Virus record (IMG/VR): IMGVR_UViG_3300021960_005844 | Span: 1-22,587 of that record | Source of the DNA: a virus | Strand: one strand, 5' to 3' | DNA: 22,587 bases | Part shown: positions 1 through 6,278 of the stretch, in pieces | Layout of the letters: each line of letters opens with the position of its first letter | How positions within the stretch are numbered: position 1 is the stretch's first letter | Position numbers and translations under genes: made by a program | Notes under the pieces: generated by a model | Told to the model about the DNA's origin: nothing | Databases searched by the model: none | Seen by the model: only the letters and a program-made list of their open reading frames with translations

Positions 1-204
1 ACCAAAGATACATTGTCTATCTTTATCTTTTCCGAACATAGTAGTTTCGCACATCTTCTTGGCATTAAAATCATTCATATACCAAGCAGGTACTTGTGTA
101 ACTACCTTGTCTGTTTCTTGTTTGATTGTATAAGTGTTATTAGCACAATTGGATAATAACAAACCTAAAATGGCAATCAAAATAAGATTTAGTTTTTTAG
201 TCAT
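1..204 (-). CDS. Predicted lipoprotein, 3' end beyond the window
   Basis: Sixty-eight codons are open from ATG at 204-202 to the window edge without a stop, so this is a partial gene. The product begins MTKKLNLILIAILGLLLSNC, which has a basic n-region, a hydrophobic core and a lipobox-like LSNC with the candidate lipidated Cys at residue 20. Asn at the -1 position is unusual for a lipobox. Two further cysteines (in MCETTM and RQCIFG) follow a linker. It overlaps the upstream small membrane ORF by 8 nt and has its own consensus sigma70 promoter 23 nt upstream of the ATG, with a GAGAAAG ribosome-binding-like stretch between. Predicted to sit in the host envelope; function unknown. Confidence 0.75.
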   Translation of the reverse strand, partial: MTKKLNLILIAILGLLLSNCANNTYTIKQETDKVVTQVPAWYMNDFNAKKMCETTMFGKDKDRQCIFG

Positions 205-349
205 TTATTTTCACTTTCTCTTTCATATTATATACTATCTTTTTAGTTTTGTCAACAAGCTTGTACTCGTTAACAGTATTTACGAAGTAATCCCAGTTAA
301 AAGCTAGTAAAAACCACAGAATTACTAAGGTTATTAAGGTTCTTATCAT
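197..349 (-). CDS. Small single-pass membrane protein, 50 aa
   Basis: An ATG at 349-347 overlaps the TAA of the upstream gene (TAATG) and follows a good ribosome binding site (GGGAGGTGAT). The product starts MIRTLITLVILWFLLAFNWD, one hydrophobic helix that would be either a membrane anchor or an uncleaved signal, followed by a basic tail with many Lys. The N-terminus resembles that of the next upstream protein (MIRIGIILIVIAW), so the two may share an ancestor. A sigma70 promoter for the following lipoprotein gene lies within its coding sequence. No family recognised; real because of the strong ribosome binding site and tight packing. Confidence 0.65.
   Translation of the reverse strand: MIRTLITLVILWFLLAFNWDYFVNTVNEYKLVDKTKKIVYNMKEKVKIND
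227..255 (-). promoter_or_regulatory. Sigma70-type promoter (TTGACA-17-TATAAT)
   Basis: On the minus strand TTGACA lies at 255-250 and TATAAT at 232-227, separated by exactly 17 bp: a full consensus match. The expected transcription start near 220 gives a leader of about 16 nt before the lipoprotein ATG at 204. The promoter lies inside the preceding small ORF. It would be read by unmodified host RNA polymerase, which suggests early expression of the downstream genes. Confidence 0.8.
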
Positions 350-846
350 TAGTTTATCACCTCCCATTTACCTTGTGGATCCAAACATACTGTACCTGGT
401 CGTTTAAACCAACTATCAGGTCTTGCGTATTTTCTACAATAAACAGGTGCATTTGGATCTCTATAATAAAACTCGGCAAATAACTCCCAGTATCCTGGTT
501 TTCTTGCCTTTTCTAACTCAATTTGTTTTTCTAATTCTTTTATCTTCTCGTTTTGTGTTTGGCCTTGTTTAGTATCTGAACATTCTAATACTTCTTTTTT
601 AACTATTTCATCACCCTCTTGTTTAATAACTACGGTTACAAAACACCATTGTCCGTCTGGTGTTTGATAACGGTCTGTTATTTTACTATGTAAAACGTTT
701 TTATCTACATCTACTTTTGCAATAGGATAAACTTGTCCTGTTAAATCTTTTCTTAATCCTTCAACTTCTTTTGACATAACCTTTAGGGTAGTGGCAATCA
801 CTACTGTCCAAGCAATTACTATTAATATAATACCTATTCTTATCAT
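349..846 (-). CDS. Membrane-anchored protein with C-terminal cysteine module, 165 aa
   Basis: The start ATG overlaps the stop of the upstream lipoprotein gene (ATGA), indicating translational coupling. Residues 1-20 (MIRIGIILIVIAWTVVIATT) form a membrane segment or uncleaved signal. A middle region contains PDGQWCFV (63-70), then a charged coiled-coil-like stretch (about 95-115, rich in Glu, Lys and Gln). The C-terminus carries YCRKY (136-140) and VCLDPQGKWEVI (153-164). That last module resembles the C-terminus of the neighbouring lipoprotein (KCRSY ... ACIMPDGRVEI), so the two probably share a domain, possibly with a disulfide between its cysteines. Orientation with the soluble part outside the cytoplasm is inferred. 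Function unknown. Confidence 0.75.
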   Translation of the reverse strand: MIRIGIILIVIAWTVVIATTLKVMSKEVEGLRKDLTGQVYPIAKVDVDKNVLHSKITDRYQTPDGQWCFVTVVIKQEGDEIVKKEVLECSDTKQGQTQNEKIKELEKQIELEKARKPGYWELFAEFYYRDPNAPVYCRKYARPDSWFKRPGTVCLDPQGKWEVIN

Positions 847-1331
847 TGTTGAATTTCAACTCTTCCGTCTGGCATTATACAGGCAACACCAAAGTTTGTG
901 TTTCTAACTGGTCCACTTGAGGCAAAAGCAAATGGCCAAGATGGTGCAATATTAATTGTACTTTCATAACTTCTACATTTAATAGGACCTTTGTACCAAG
1001 TTCTTGTTGTTTTAATGATACCTGAATTTTCTGTTTTAGGATTATACCAGTTTGTAATATTAGGTTTGTTAGGTGCACCTATAAGATGGTCAACAAATTC
1101 TTTTTTATGTGTATTGAAATCATCATTCCAAACTTGATCGGCACCGTGTACTGCACCTGCAATTGTACAGGCCGCAATAACTTTAGGGTCGTTTACAACT
1201 CCTGAACACGTACCTCCTGCTGTTATTGCACCCATACTAGAACCTGATGTGGATACAGCGTAGTCTTTAACTGCACAATTATTTAATGCAATACAACTAA
1301 TTAACAGGATAATACTTTTCTTCAGGTTCAT
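843..1331 (-). CDS. Predicted lipoprotein with Gly/Ala-rich segment, 162 aa
   Basis: The reading frame stays open upstream, but the ATG at 1331 is preferred because it yields a typical lipoprotein signal, MNLKKSIILLISCIALNNCA, with the candidate lipidated Cys at 19. Residues 29-64 are rich in small residues (GSSMGAITAGG ... IAACTIAGAVHGA), resembling the glycine-zipper style of small outer-membrane or periplasmic lipoproteins. The C-terminus has KCRSY (118-122) and ACIMPDGRVEI (150-160), shared with the next protein downstream. The gene overlaps the 3' end of the upstream gene by 35 nt and no strong ribosome binding site precedes it. It may act in the host envelope; superinfection exclusion is only a guess. 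Confidence 0.7.
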   Translation of the reverse strand: MNLKKSIILLISCIALNNCAVKDYAVSTSGSSMGAITAGGTCSGVVNDPKVIAACTIAGAVHGADQVWNDDFNTHKKEFVDHLIGAPNKPNITNWYNPKTENSGIIKTTRTWYKGPIKCRSYESTINIAPSWPFAFASSGPVRNTNFGVACIMPDGRVEIQQ

Positions 1332-1617
1332 CTTTTTGTTCTTCAATTTGTTTATCATACATATACTCGGAATAAGTTTTTCCGAATACTGATTTATAAT
1401 AATAATCTCTCGGACTAGGAGAAGAATACATTTGAACAAATTTATCAAAATCAACATCTAAATTTGAATACAATTTAGGATGTGATCGTTTTGCGTCAGC
1501 GTGTTGTTTTAAGTATTCGAGTCTATTTTTAAAGACTTCTTTTTTGTCGGTAGACAATTTCAAGTCTTTTTCTTTTTCTTCGTAAAACTCTTTAAATAGT
1601 AGTTCTTTATCTAACAT
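1297..1617 (-). CDS. Small charged protein of unknown function, 106 aa
   Basis: This is the first gene after a strong sigma70 promoter, with a leader of about 30 nt and an AAAGGATT ribosome binding site 7 nt before ATG. The product is soluble, highly charged and predicted largely helical: the first 45 residues are rich in Lys, Glu and Leu, followed by Tyr-rich YYYKSVFGKTYSEYMYDK and an acidic EEQKDEPEEK tail. No signal peptide, metal-binding motif or known domain is visible. Its position, size and charge fit early host-takeover proteins of T4-like phages, but that is inference only. Confidence 0.75.
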   Translation of the reverse strand: MLDKELLFKEFYEEKEKDLKLSTDKKEVFKNRLEYLKQHADAKRSHPKLYSNLDVDFDKFVQMYSSPSPRDYYYKSVFGKTYSEYMYDKQIEEQKDEPEEKYYPVN

Positions 1618-1654
1618 AATGTAATCCTTTCTGTTTATACATAATATATACTAT

Positions 1655-1683
1655 ATTCTATCACAATTAAAACATATTGTCAA
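1655..1683 (-). promoter_or_regulatory. Sigma70-type promoter (TTGACA-17-TAGAAT)
   Basis: Minus strand: TTGACA at 1683-1678, 17-bp spacer, TAGAAT at 1660-1655. The predicted start near 1648 gives a leader of about 31 nt with a clear ribosome binding site before the ATG at 1617. A 21-bp element shared with another promoter in this window ends 11 bp upstream of the -35 box. Confidence 0.8.
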
Positions 1684-1694
1684 GCAATAAAAAG

Positions 1695-1715
1695 TCAATA
1701 AAATCAATGATTTAT
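1695..1715 (-). repeat. 21-bp promoter-upstream element, copy 1
   Basis: Identical over 21 bp to 3916-3936. The core AAATCAATGATTT is a dyad (6-bp arms around a central A) that extends imperfectly on both sides. It begins within the stop codon of the 48-aa gene and ends 11 bp from the -35 box of the downstream promoter. On the plus strand it contains a match to the IHF consensus WATCARNNNNTTR. It could be an operator, an architectural-protein site, or part of a weak 3'-end hairpin for the preceding transcript. Confidence 0.7.
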
Positions 1716-1861
1716 TACTCATTTACCCCTAGTTTTTTAAGGGTATCTTCAATTTCGTATAGTTCATCAGCCAATATTTGACTATCCTTATACTCCATTT
1801 CTTCTTTTACTTCTACTTTTCTTTCCTCTAGTGTTTTAATGGTCAATTCTTTATCGTTCAT
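1715..1861 (-). CDS. Small coiled-coil protein, 48 aa
   Basis: ATG at 1861-1859 overlaps the end of the upstream gene by 11 nt; an AAGAG stretch lies about 7 nt before it. The product (MNDKELTIKTLEERKVEVKE...) is dominated by Glu and Lys with heptad-spaced Leu, Ile and Val, so a short coiled coil or helical hairpin is likely. It is the last gene before the shared 21-bp element and the next promoter, suggesting the end of a short operon. No function can be assigned. Confidence 0.6.
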   Translation of the reverse strand: MNDKELTIKTLEERKVEVKEEMEYKDSQILADELYEIEDTLKKLGVNE

Positions 1862-2039
1862 ATTTGCTCTTATCGTTTGCTACTAAATTACATTGTAATT
1901 GAATATCAGCAATTAAATTGTCTATTTCAATATCTCTTTCTATTGTTTTAGGATTGTTGTATTTAAGATTATAAAGTTTATCACTTTGTATTTTAATACT
2001 ATCAATCTTTTTACACAAATCGGCAATTCTATGTAGCAT
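1851..2039 (-). CDS. Small helical protein, 62 aa
   Basis: The start overlaps the TAA of the upstream gene (TAATG), with GGAG about 8 nt before the ATG. The product is soluble and probably an all-helical hairpin (MLHRIADLCKKIDSIKIQSD ... DIEIDNLIADIQLQCNLVA), with a turn at NNPKT around residues 28-32. It resembles the following 48-aa ORF in style and overlaps it. No known family recognised. Tight coupling on both sides supports it being translated. Confidence 0.65.
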   Translation of the reverse strand: MLHRIADLCKKIDSIKIQSDKLYNLKYNNPKTIERDIEIDNLIADIQLQCNLVANDKSKYER

Positions 2040-2419
2040 TATTTACTCCAAGTTTCTTTCTGATATTCTTTAATTGAGTTCCATTCTTTTGCAGCCCAAT
2101 TTGAAACACCAGTACCAGTATCTTTAATAAAGATTTCTACATTTGTAGGTACTTCTTTTACATAATTAATTGTATTAACAGGCAAATTTGATAAATCTTC
2201 TTTTGTTTTTGCTAAATCTTTTTTACCTTGTGCCCAACCTTGTTTTTGAAACTCCATAGTTTCACACCAGTTCTTTTCAAACCAAGATTCTTTATCTTCA
2301 CAGTTTGTATAATCCACTTTATCGTTACCTGGATTTCTTTTATCTACGTCCATTTCACCTGACTTAGCAATTGCCATAGTCATAAGTGTAATAATTGTTA
2401 ATAACATCATTGTTCTCAT
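2039..2419 (-). CDS. Exported protein with signal peptide, 126 aa
   Basis: The frame is open further upstream within the preceding gene, but ATG at 2419 is chosen: it sits 1 nt after the preceding stop, follows GGAAGGAAAG, and gives a classical signal peptide (MRTMMLLTIITLMTMAIAKS) with a likely cleavage site after AIA. The mature part has two cysteines in NCEDKESWFEKNWCE, which could form a disulfide, and is otherwise hydrophilic and helical (QGWAQGKKDLAKTKEDL) with many Trp. Predicted periplasmic in the host or attached to the virion. Function unknown; one of several envelope-targeted small proteins clustered here. Confidence 0.7.
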   Translation of the reverse strand: MRTMMLLTIITLMTMAIAKSGEMDVDKRNPGNDKVDYTNCEDKESWFEKNWCETMEFQKQGWAQGKKDLAKTKEDLSNLPVNTINYVKEVPTNVEIFIKDTGTGVSNWAAKEWNSIKEYQKETWSK

Positions 2420-2420
2420 A

Positions 2421-2741
2421 CTATACTTTCCTTCCCATAGTTTTGAAGTCCTTAGCGTCAACAACCATATAAGGACCTTTGTTATATGCCACACTAATTG
2501 TTTTACCAGCAGGTAGTTGTGTAGCATACACTCGTTTTGCTGTACTACCGCCAATTCTATTACCACACGGTATTGAATCTCTTACTTGTAAATGACTTAA
2601 ATCTAATTCTCTAGGAGGCCTTTTTCTTAATATAATATGGCCTGTTTTCATATTTACTTTTAAACCTAGAGAGCGCAACCACTTATAATGTTTACGCTTT
2701 GCTATTCTTATTGATTCTTTTTTTGATAGTTTTTTTTGCAT
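2421..2741 (-). CDS. Basic protein of unknown function, 106 aa
   Basis: The product has a strongly basic N-terminal third (MQKKLSKKESIRIAKRKHYK, then WLRSLGLKV), an RKRPPRELDLSHL segment, and a C-terminal half with Gly and small residues (CGNRIGGSTAKRVYATQLPA) ending in a KTMGRKV tail. It may bind nucleic acid, based on charge only. It overlaps the small membrane ORF upstream by 50 nt out of frame and lacks a clear ribosome binding site at the first ATG, so the start is uncertain. The ATG at residue 31 (MKTGHIIL) is an alternative. Its stop is 1 nt from the next gene. Confidence 0.6.
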   Translation of the reverse strand: MQKKLSKKESIRIAKRKHYKWLRSLGLKVNMKTGHIILRKRPPRELDLSHLQVRDSIPCGNRIGGSTAKRVYATQLPAGKTISVAYNKGPYMVVDAKDFKTMGRKV

Positions 2742-2868
2742 TACTTAATTTGTCTTTAACATCCGACATTATTGATCCTAATACTAAATGAAGATAAGGA
2801 TTATATAATAACTGATATAATACATAACCTAGAAATAAAGAAATAATAGTTAATAAAAACATATCCAT
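2692..2868 (-). CDS. Small membrane protein with basic tail, 58 aa
   Basis: ATG at 2868 lies 1 nt after the TAA of the upstream gene. The product has a hydrophobic N-terminal segment (MDMFLLTIISLFLGYVLYQL, residues 1-20), then a linker and a strongly basic amphipathic tail (DVKDKLSNAKKTIKKRINKN). The arrangement predicts a membrane anchor with a cytoplasmic cationic tail. The 3' end overlaps the next gene by 50 nt. No family recognised; support comes from coherent membrane topology and tight placement between genes. Confidence 0.6.
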   Translation of the reverse strand: MDMFLLTIISLFLGYVLYQLLYNPYLHLVLGSIMSDVKDKLSNAKKTIKKRINKNSKA

Positions 2869-2869
2869 A

Positions 2870-3061
2870 TTATTTACCCCACTTACTTTCCATTTCTAAA
2901 TTTAATTGAACATCAATATCTGACTCTGCTTTATCGCATTGTTCTTGTAGTTCATCTCTCCATACTATTGCCTTATCTTTAGCAGTAGCAAGATCATTAT
3001 TATCAATTGCGTCAATAATTTCATTTAACTTATCAACGTCTTGTAACATTACATTTATCAT
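2870..3061 (-). CDS. Small acidic helical protein, 63 aa
   Basis: A clear AAGGAG lies 7 nt before ATG. The product (MINVMLQDVDKLNEIIDAID ... ELQEQCDKAESDIDVQLNLE) is short, acidic and probably a two-helix bundle or coiled coil. There is no signal peptide or membrane segment. It sits 19 nt downstream of the acidic 121-aa gene and directly upstream of a membrane ORF. Function unknown. Confidence 0.7.
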   Translation of the reverse strand: MINVMLQDVDKLNEIIDAIDNNDLATAKDKAIVWRDELQEQCDKAESDIDVQLNLEMESKWGK

Positions 3062-3080
3062 AGTTTACTCCTTGTTATTA

Positions 3081-3446
3081 TTAAATTCCTTCATTAGCTG
3101 TATATGGTGTTTTAATTACTTCATCAGCAAGTGTGTCTATTACAACATCACCATCTTCTTTTGCAAATTCGGTATCATCATAAACAACTTTACCAACATA
3201 TTCAGTTTCACCACTATCCGAATAATCTGCGTCAACATATAAGGTTTCTACACCATTATTAGTTTCTGTAATATCTGTATTTACAGCAGAATGTTTTATA
3301 CCACCGTTATCTAAAAACAAAGTATCTGCTTCGTCTTTATCTTTTGCTAATACTTCTTGTTCAATAACAACCGTATAATAAGTTTTTTTTCTGTATAGAT
3401 TTTTGCCGACATCTTCAGCAAAATAACTAATATTTGTATCTACCAT
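3081..3446 (-). CDS. Very acidic protein of unknown function, 121 aa
   Basis: AAAGGAGG lies close before the ATG, which overlaps the previous gene by 7 nt. By count the product has 28 Asp/Glu against 10 Lys/Arg, for an estimated net charge near -18. The sequence alternates beta-prone stretches (TYYTVVIEQEVLA, VETLYVDADYSDSG, TEYVGKVVYDD), suggesting a small beta fold. There is no signal peptide or known motif. Acidic small phage proteins sometimes mimic DNA or sequester host DNA-binding proteins, but nothing here proves that. Confidence 0.75.
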   Translation of the reverse strand: MVDTNISYFAEDVGKNLYRKKTYYTVVIEQEVLAKDKDEADTLFLDNGGIKHSAVNTDITETNNGVETLYVDADYSDSGETEYVGKVVYDDTEFAKEDGDVVIDTLADEVIKTPYTANEGI

Positions 3447-3856
3447 CCTCTTATACCTCCTTTATTTAAATTTTTATAACTATATTGATCTGTAAATTCT
3501 GGATTGAAATCGTATTTGAAAAACTGTCTTGTATTATATCTTTGGCCATAATCGTGGTATAAATTATCGTCATCATTAGTCATCATTTCTTCACCGTAAA
3601 CATCTTTATAAGTTTTATAATATTCTTTATTAGGTAAAATCTTTACAATAGTTGAACCTTGAAAATTAGTTGCGGTTTCTTTGAAATTTTTATCACAATA
3701 TTTTTTGATTTTGTCTTTAAAAGACATAAGAGTAGGAATTAAATCTGCTGGTACATTTCTGAAAATAGTATAATAAGTATAAAAGTATGGTTCATACTTT
3801 TCAGTTGAATCGTAATATTCTCTACCATAAACTAAATGATATAATTTTTGTGTCAT
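3440..3856 (-). CDS. Tyr-rich protein of unknown function, 138 aa
   Basis: Two in-frame ATGs are available (3862 and 3856). I prefer the second (MTQKLYHLVYGREYYDSTEK) because the sigma70 promoter just upstream would start transcription near 3858. The product is soluble and rich in Tyr, Phe, Asp and Lys (YEPYFYTYYTIFRNVPADL; YYKTYKDVYGEEMMTNDDDN) and ends in a basic GGIRGW tail. No signal peptide or recognisable domain. It is the first gene of the leftmost early-type cluster, followed by the acidic 121-aa protein with a 7-nt overlap. No ribosome binding site is visible, and it may be leaderless. Confidence 0.7.
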   Translation of the reverse strand: MTQKLYHLVYGREYYDSTEKYEPYFYTYYTIFRNVPADLIPTLMSFKDKIKKYCDKNFKETATNFQGSTIVKILPNKEYYKTYKDVYGEEMMTNDDDNLYHDYGQRYNTRQFFKYDFNPEFTDQYSYKNLNKGGIRGW

Positions 3857-3864
3857 ATACATAT

Positions 3865-3893
3865 ACTATACACTAAAATTAATTAAAATGCAA
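3865..3893 (-). promoter_or_regulatory. Sigma70-type promoter (TTGCAT-17-TATAGT)
   Basis: Minus strand: TTGCAT at 3893-3888, 17-bp spacer, TATAGT at 3870-3865. It is weaker at -35 than the other promoters here, but the spacing is ideal and the flanking TGCTTG matches the promoter at 1655-1683. Start is expected near 3858, only a few nt before the preferred ATG at 3856. A 21-bp repeated element lies 22 bp upstream of the -35 box. Confidence 0.6.
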
Positions 3894-3915
3894 GCACTTT
3901 ATATGCAAAAATAAA

Positions 3916-3936
3916 TCAATAAAATCAATGATTTAT
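3916..3936 (-). repeat. 21-bp promoter-upstream element, copy 2
   Basis: Identical over 21 bp to 1695-1715, with the same dyad core AAATCAATGATTT. Here it lies in a 112-bp intergenic gap (3857-3968), about 32 bp after the stop of a glycosyltransferase gene and 22 bp upstream of the -35 box of the next promoter. The 22 versus 11 bp offsets differ by about one helical turn, which fits a protein-binding site on the same face of the DNA. Confidence 0.7.
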
Positions 3937-3968
3937 AAAGCTATATCTTTAAATGTTCTTGTTTTGTT

Positions 3969-4667
3969 CTACTTCCAGTAGTCTTTTATCCACTTTCCTG
4001 AGTCGTATTCCATCGCATAATCGGGATTTGGGTGTCCGTGAAATACACATATCAATGCTTCTTTCTTTAATGGATGATTTTTAGGGACATATTTGTCATA
4101 CTTTTTGGGTTTACCTCGTTCAGGCCATTTAAAAGAGTATGTCCATTCGTCTGGCATAAAGACTGTTTGTTTGTCTGTATATAACATAGAAGTTAATACA
4201 TTCTGATCTCCGTGCATAGAATCATATTGACCTTTATCTTTTAGAAAGTTATCCCATATATGAGAGTGATGTTTTAGATTATATCTTAACACACTTGAAT
4301 TGATAGTGGTTTTAGGTTGACCAAAGTCTTTTATAACACAGAATTTATCATCTGCAAATTCAGTAAAGATTTTATCTAAACAACTGATAATTACAACATC
4401 TAAATCTACGTATAATATATTGCCTTCTATGTTTAGTTCTTTATTATACAAGTGCATTTTATTCCACCAACCGTCTAACTGTGGATTAGGTATCTTTATA
4501 GTTTTAATACCTGTATCAAATGCTTGATTAAGTTCGTCTGTTAAACAATAGAAGTCAAAAGGCAAAGTCATATTTCTTTTGACCATACTATAAAGTATGT
4601 TTACAAATTTAATAGGATACTTTGTTCCCCAAAATACACATATGATATTATTTTTTTGTTGACTCAT
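3969..4667 (-). CDS. GT-A-type glycosyltransferase, 232 aa
   Basis: Probable retaining sugar transferase of the nucleotide-diphospho-sugar transferase superfamily. A beta-strand start (NNIICVFWGTKYP) is followed by the metal-binding DxD motif in ILYVDLDVVI (D88, D90), HGDQNVLTS (152-160) and a late CVFHGHPNP (208-215), an arrangement seen in GT8-like and related phage or LPS glycosyltransferases. There is no membrane segment, so it should be cytoplasmic. It overlaps the upstream glycosyltransferase-like gene by 20 nt and is the last gene of the glycan island before an early promoter. Acceptor and donor sugar cannot be read from sequence. Confidence 0.75.
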   Translation of the reverse strand: MSQQKNNIICVFWGTKYPIKFVNILYSMVKRNMTLPFDFYCLTDELNQAFDTGIKTIKIPNPQLDGWWNKMHLYNKELNIEGNILYVDLDVVIISCLDKIFTEFADDKFCVIKDFGQPKTTINSSVLRYNLKHHSHIWDNFLKDKGQYDSMHGDQNVLTSMLYTDKQTVFMPDEWTYSFKWPERGKPKKYDKYVPKNHPLKKEALICVFHGHPNPDYAMEYDSGKWIKDYWK

Positions 4668-5472
4668 ATTGAAACTTTAAAGTATGATAAGCAGTTCCAT
4701 TTTGTATTTCTTCTATGGTAAATTGATGTTCAGTAATATACTTTAACCATTCTTCTACTGTCTTACGGCCTGCTCTAAAAGGTTTCTCTACAAACTTTAG
4801 ATTACGTGATGATATAGGCCATACACAGTTTCGTTGATCTGCAATTACTGGTACCATATTTAGAATAGCGTCTATGGCAGATAAACTCATATTGGTTACT
4901 ACACAATGACAATCTTTTAAATCATCTTTTATATCTGTATTCCAAAATTCATTACCTGGTCTTGGTTTGTTTCGTACTCGTATTTCTCTATTTGTATATT
5001 TTTGTAATTCTGTTTTAATACCTTCAATCCAATCGTTTTGATTTAGGTCGTTCATATGTAAAGTAACTGTTTGAGATGAAGGACATATTAATACGTGTTT
5101 TGTTTCACCTGTATGCCAACCTTTAAAGTCTGCGTCTATGCCTTGTTGTCTTATTTTTGTTAATCGTTGTCCATTACCTACTGCACCTTTAGTGGTGTGT
5201 ATTGCACCTTTGACTATTCTAAAATAAGTCTTATCGTAATCTAATATTTTAGGTTCTGGATATCTTTGTATTTGTTGTGTGATATAACCTACATCTACAT
5301 ACCACCATTCTTCTTCTTTGATGATACATTCTTTGATAAGTTCTATATTCTTACCTGCTAATCCCCAAAAGAAATGTATAGGTCTATCTTTGTCTTGCCA
5401 ACCTTTTTGTATGGCAGGCCAAATTTGATGAGATAGACATAACTTCCAATCCATATTATGAGTGATTATCAT
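4648..5472 (-). CDS. Capsule-type glycosyltransferase-like protein, paralogue A, 274 aa
   Basis: The start at 5472 is chosen because its ATG overlaps the stop of the upstream paralogue (ATGA); the longer open frame would run 75 nt into that gene. The C-terminal half has the GT-B-like pattern seen in capsular polysaccharide transferases of the KpsS/KpsC or CDP-glycerol type: KHVLICPSSQ, then a helix and REIRVRNKPRPG, then CVVTNMSLSAIDAILNMVPVI, and a final HQFTIEEIQNGTAY. It is clearly paralogous to the genes at 5469-6278 and 14355-15389. The KPHP motif of the third copy is replaced by RNKPRP. The family assignment is by pattern memory and not certain. Confidence 0.6.
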   Translation of the reverse strand: MIITHNMDWKLCLSHQIWPAIQKGWQDKDRPIHFFWGLAGKNIELIKECIIKEEEWWYVDVGYITQQIQRYPEPKILDYDKTYFRIVKGAIHTTKGAVGNGQRLTKIRQQGIDADFKGWHTGETKHVLICPSSQTVTLHMNDLNQNDWIEGIKTELQKYTNREIRVRNKPRPGNEFWNTDIKDDLKDCHCVVTNMSLSAIDAILNMVPVIADQRNCVWPISSRNLKFVEKPFRAGRKTVEEWLKYITEHQFTIEEIQNGTAYHTLKFQYESTKK

Positions 5473-6278
5473 TGTACTTTTCTCCAGGCTGTACCATTCT
5501 CTATTTCTTGTAACGTAAATTGATTTGCCAATAACGTATCTATCCAATCTAATCTACAAGGTGAATATAATGGTTTTTCTATTAAACTTAAATCTGTTTC
5601 TGATACTGCAACTCCCATAGAAATAGGGTCGCAAAAACTAGGTACACCATTTAATACTGCGTCTAAACAAACCACAGATTGAAACGTAACACAAGCATAG
5701 GCCTTTTCTAAATCTGATTCTAATGGTGTCATACTTGTTTTGGGTCTTACCTTTATGTTTCGTTTAGTGTGTTGTTTTATTTTATTTACAGTATCATTTA
5801 ACCAGTTAGGTATGTTATGATATTTTAATTGATGTTCTGAAGGTGGACATACAAGAATATAATCACCATCATACTTCCAATCTTTTATATCTATATGATC
5901 TTTATATTTTTCAATTCGTTCATAATCATCATCATAAAGTTTTTTAATCCCTTGTACGTGATAGTTGTTTTTAGTTATACGATAAACTTTATCATTGACA
6001 ATACTTGAAATGCCGTGTCTGTTACCTAAAAAATAAGAGTGATCGAAGTAATAATAATCTTGGTTTTGTTTTCTACATTCTTTCATTATATCTGCTGTGC
6101 CTCTTAATATACCAAATACTGCACACGGATAATCTTTTACTGATTTAAATGTAGGCCATTCTGTCTTTTGATATTGTTCTACGGTCTTAACTTTTTGATG
6201 TAGAATACCTTTAACACTTTTAACAAATGCTTTAATAGGTATATCTGTAATCTCTCTTGTTTCAAAACCTTGTATCAC
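5469..6278 (-). CDS. Capsule-type glycosyltransferase-like protein, paralogue B, 269 aa
   Basis: Tandem paralogue of the next gene downstream. Shared landmarks are an early VFGILRGTADIMKECRKQN (FFWGLAGKNIELIKEC in paralogue A), DYILVCPPSE, a KRNIKVRPK strand, ACVTFQSVVCLDAVLNGVPS, IEKPLYSPCR and a C-terminal NQFTLQEIENGTAW. No membrane segment; predicted cytoplasmic. The basic pair before the conserved strand is kept, but the KPHP His is replaced (VRPKTS). The start ATG overlaps the stop of the preceding GT-A glycosyltransferase (ATGA). Donor and acceptor are unknown. It may extend or prime the same glycan as its neighbours. Confidence 0.6.
   Translation of the reverse strand: MIQGFETREITDIPIKAFVKSVKGILHQKVKTVEQYQKTEWPTFKSVKDYPCAVFGILRGTADIMKECRKQNQDYYYFDHSYFLGNRHGISSIVNDKVYRITKNNYHVQGIKKLYDDDYERIEKYKDHIDIKDWKYDGDYILVCPPSEHQLKYHNIPNWLNDTVNKIKQHTKRNIKVRPKTSMTPLESDLEKAYACVTFQSVVCLDAVLNGVPSFCDPISMGVAVSETDLSLIEKPLYSPCRLDWIDTLLANQFTLQEIENGTAWRKVQ

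Noticed and set aside
875-1078. Open frame on the minus strand inside the lipoprotein gene
   Set aside because: Out-of-frame shadow of the 843-1331 gene, with no ribosome binding site and no coherent protein features.
3469-3479. TATAAAAA-like stretch upstream of the acidic 121-aa gene
   Set aside because: Deviates from the late octamer and lies inside the end of the previous gene; no independent support.
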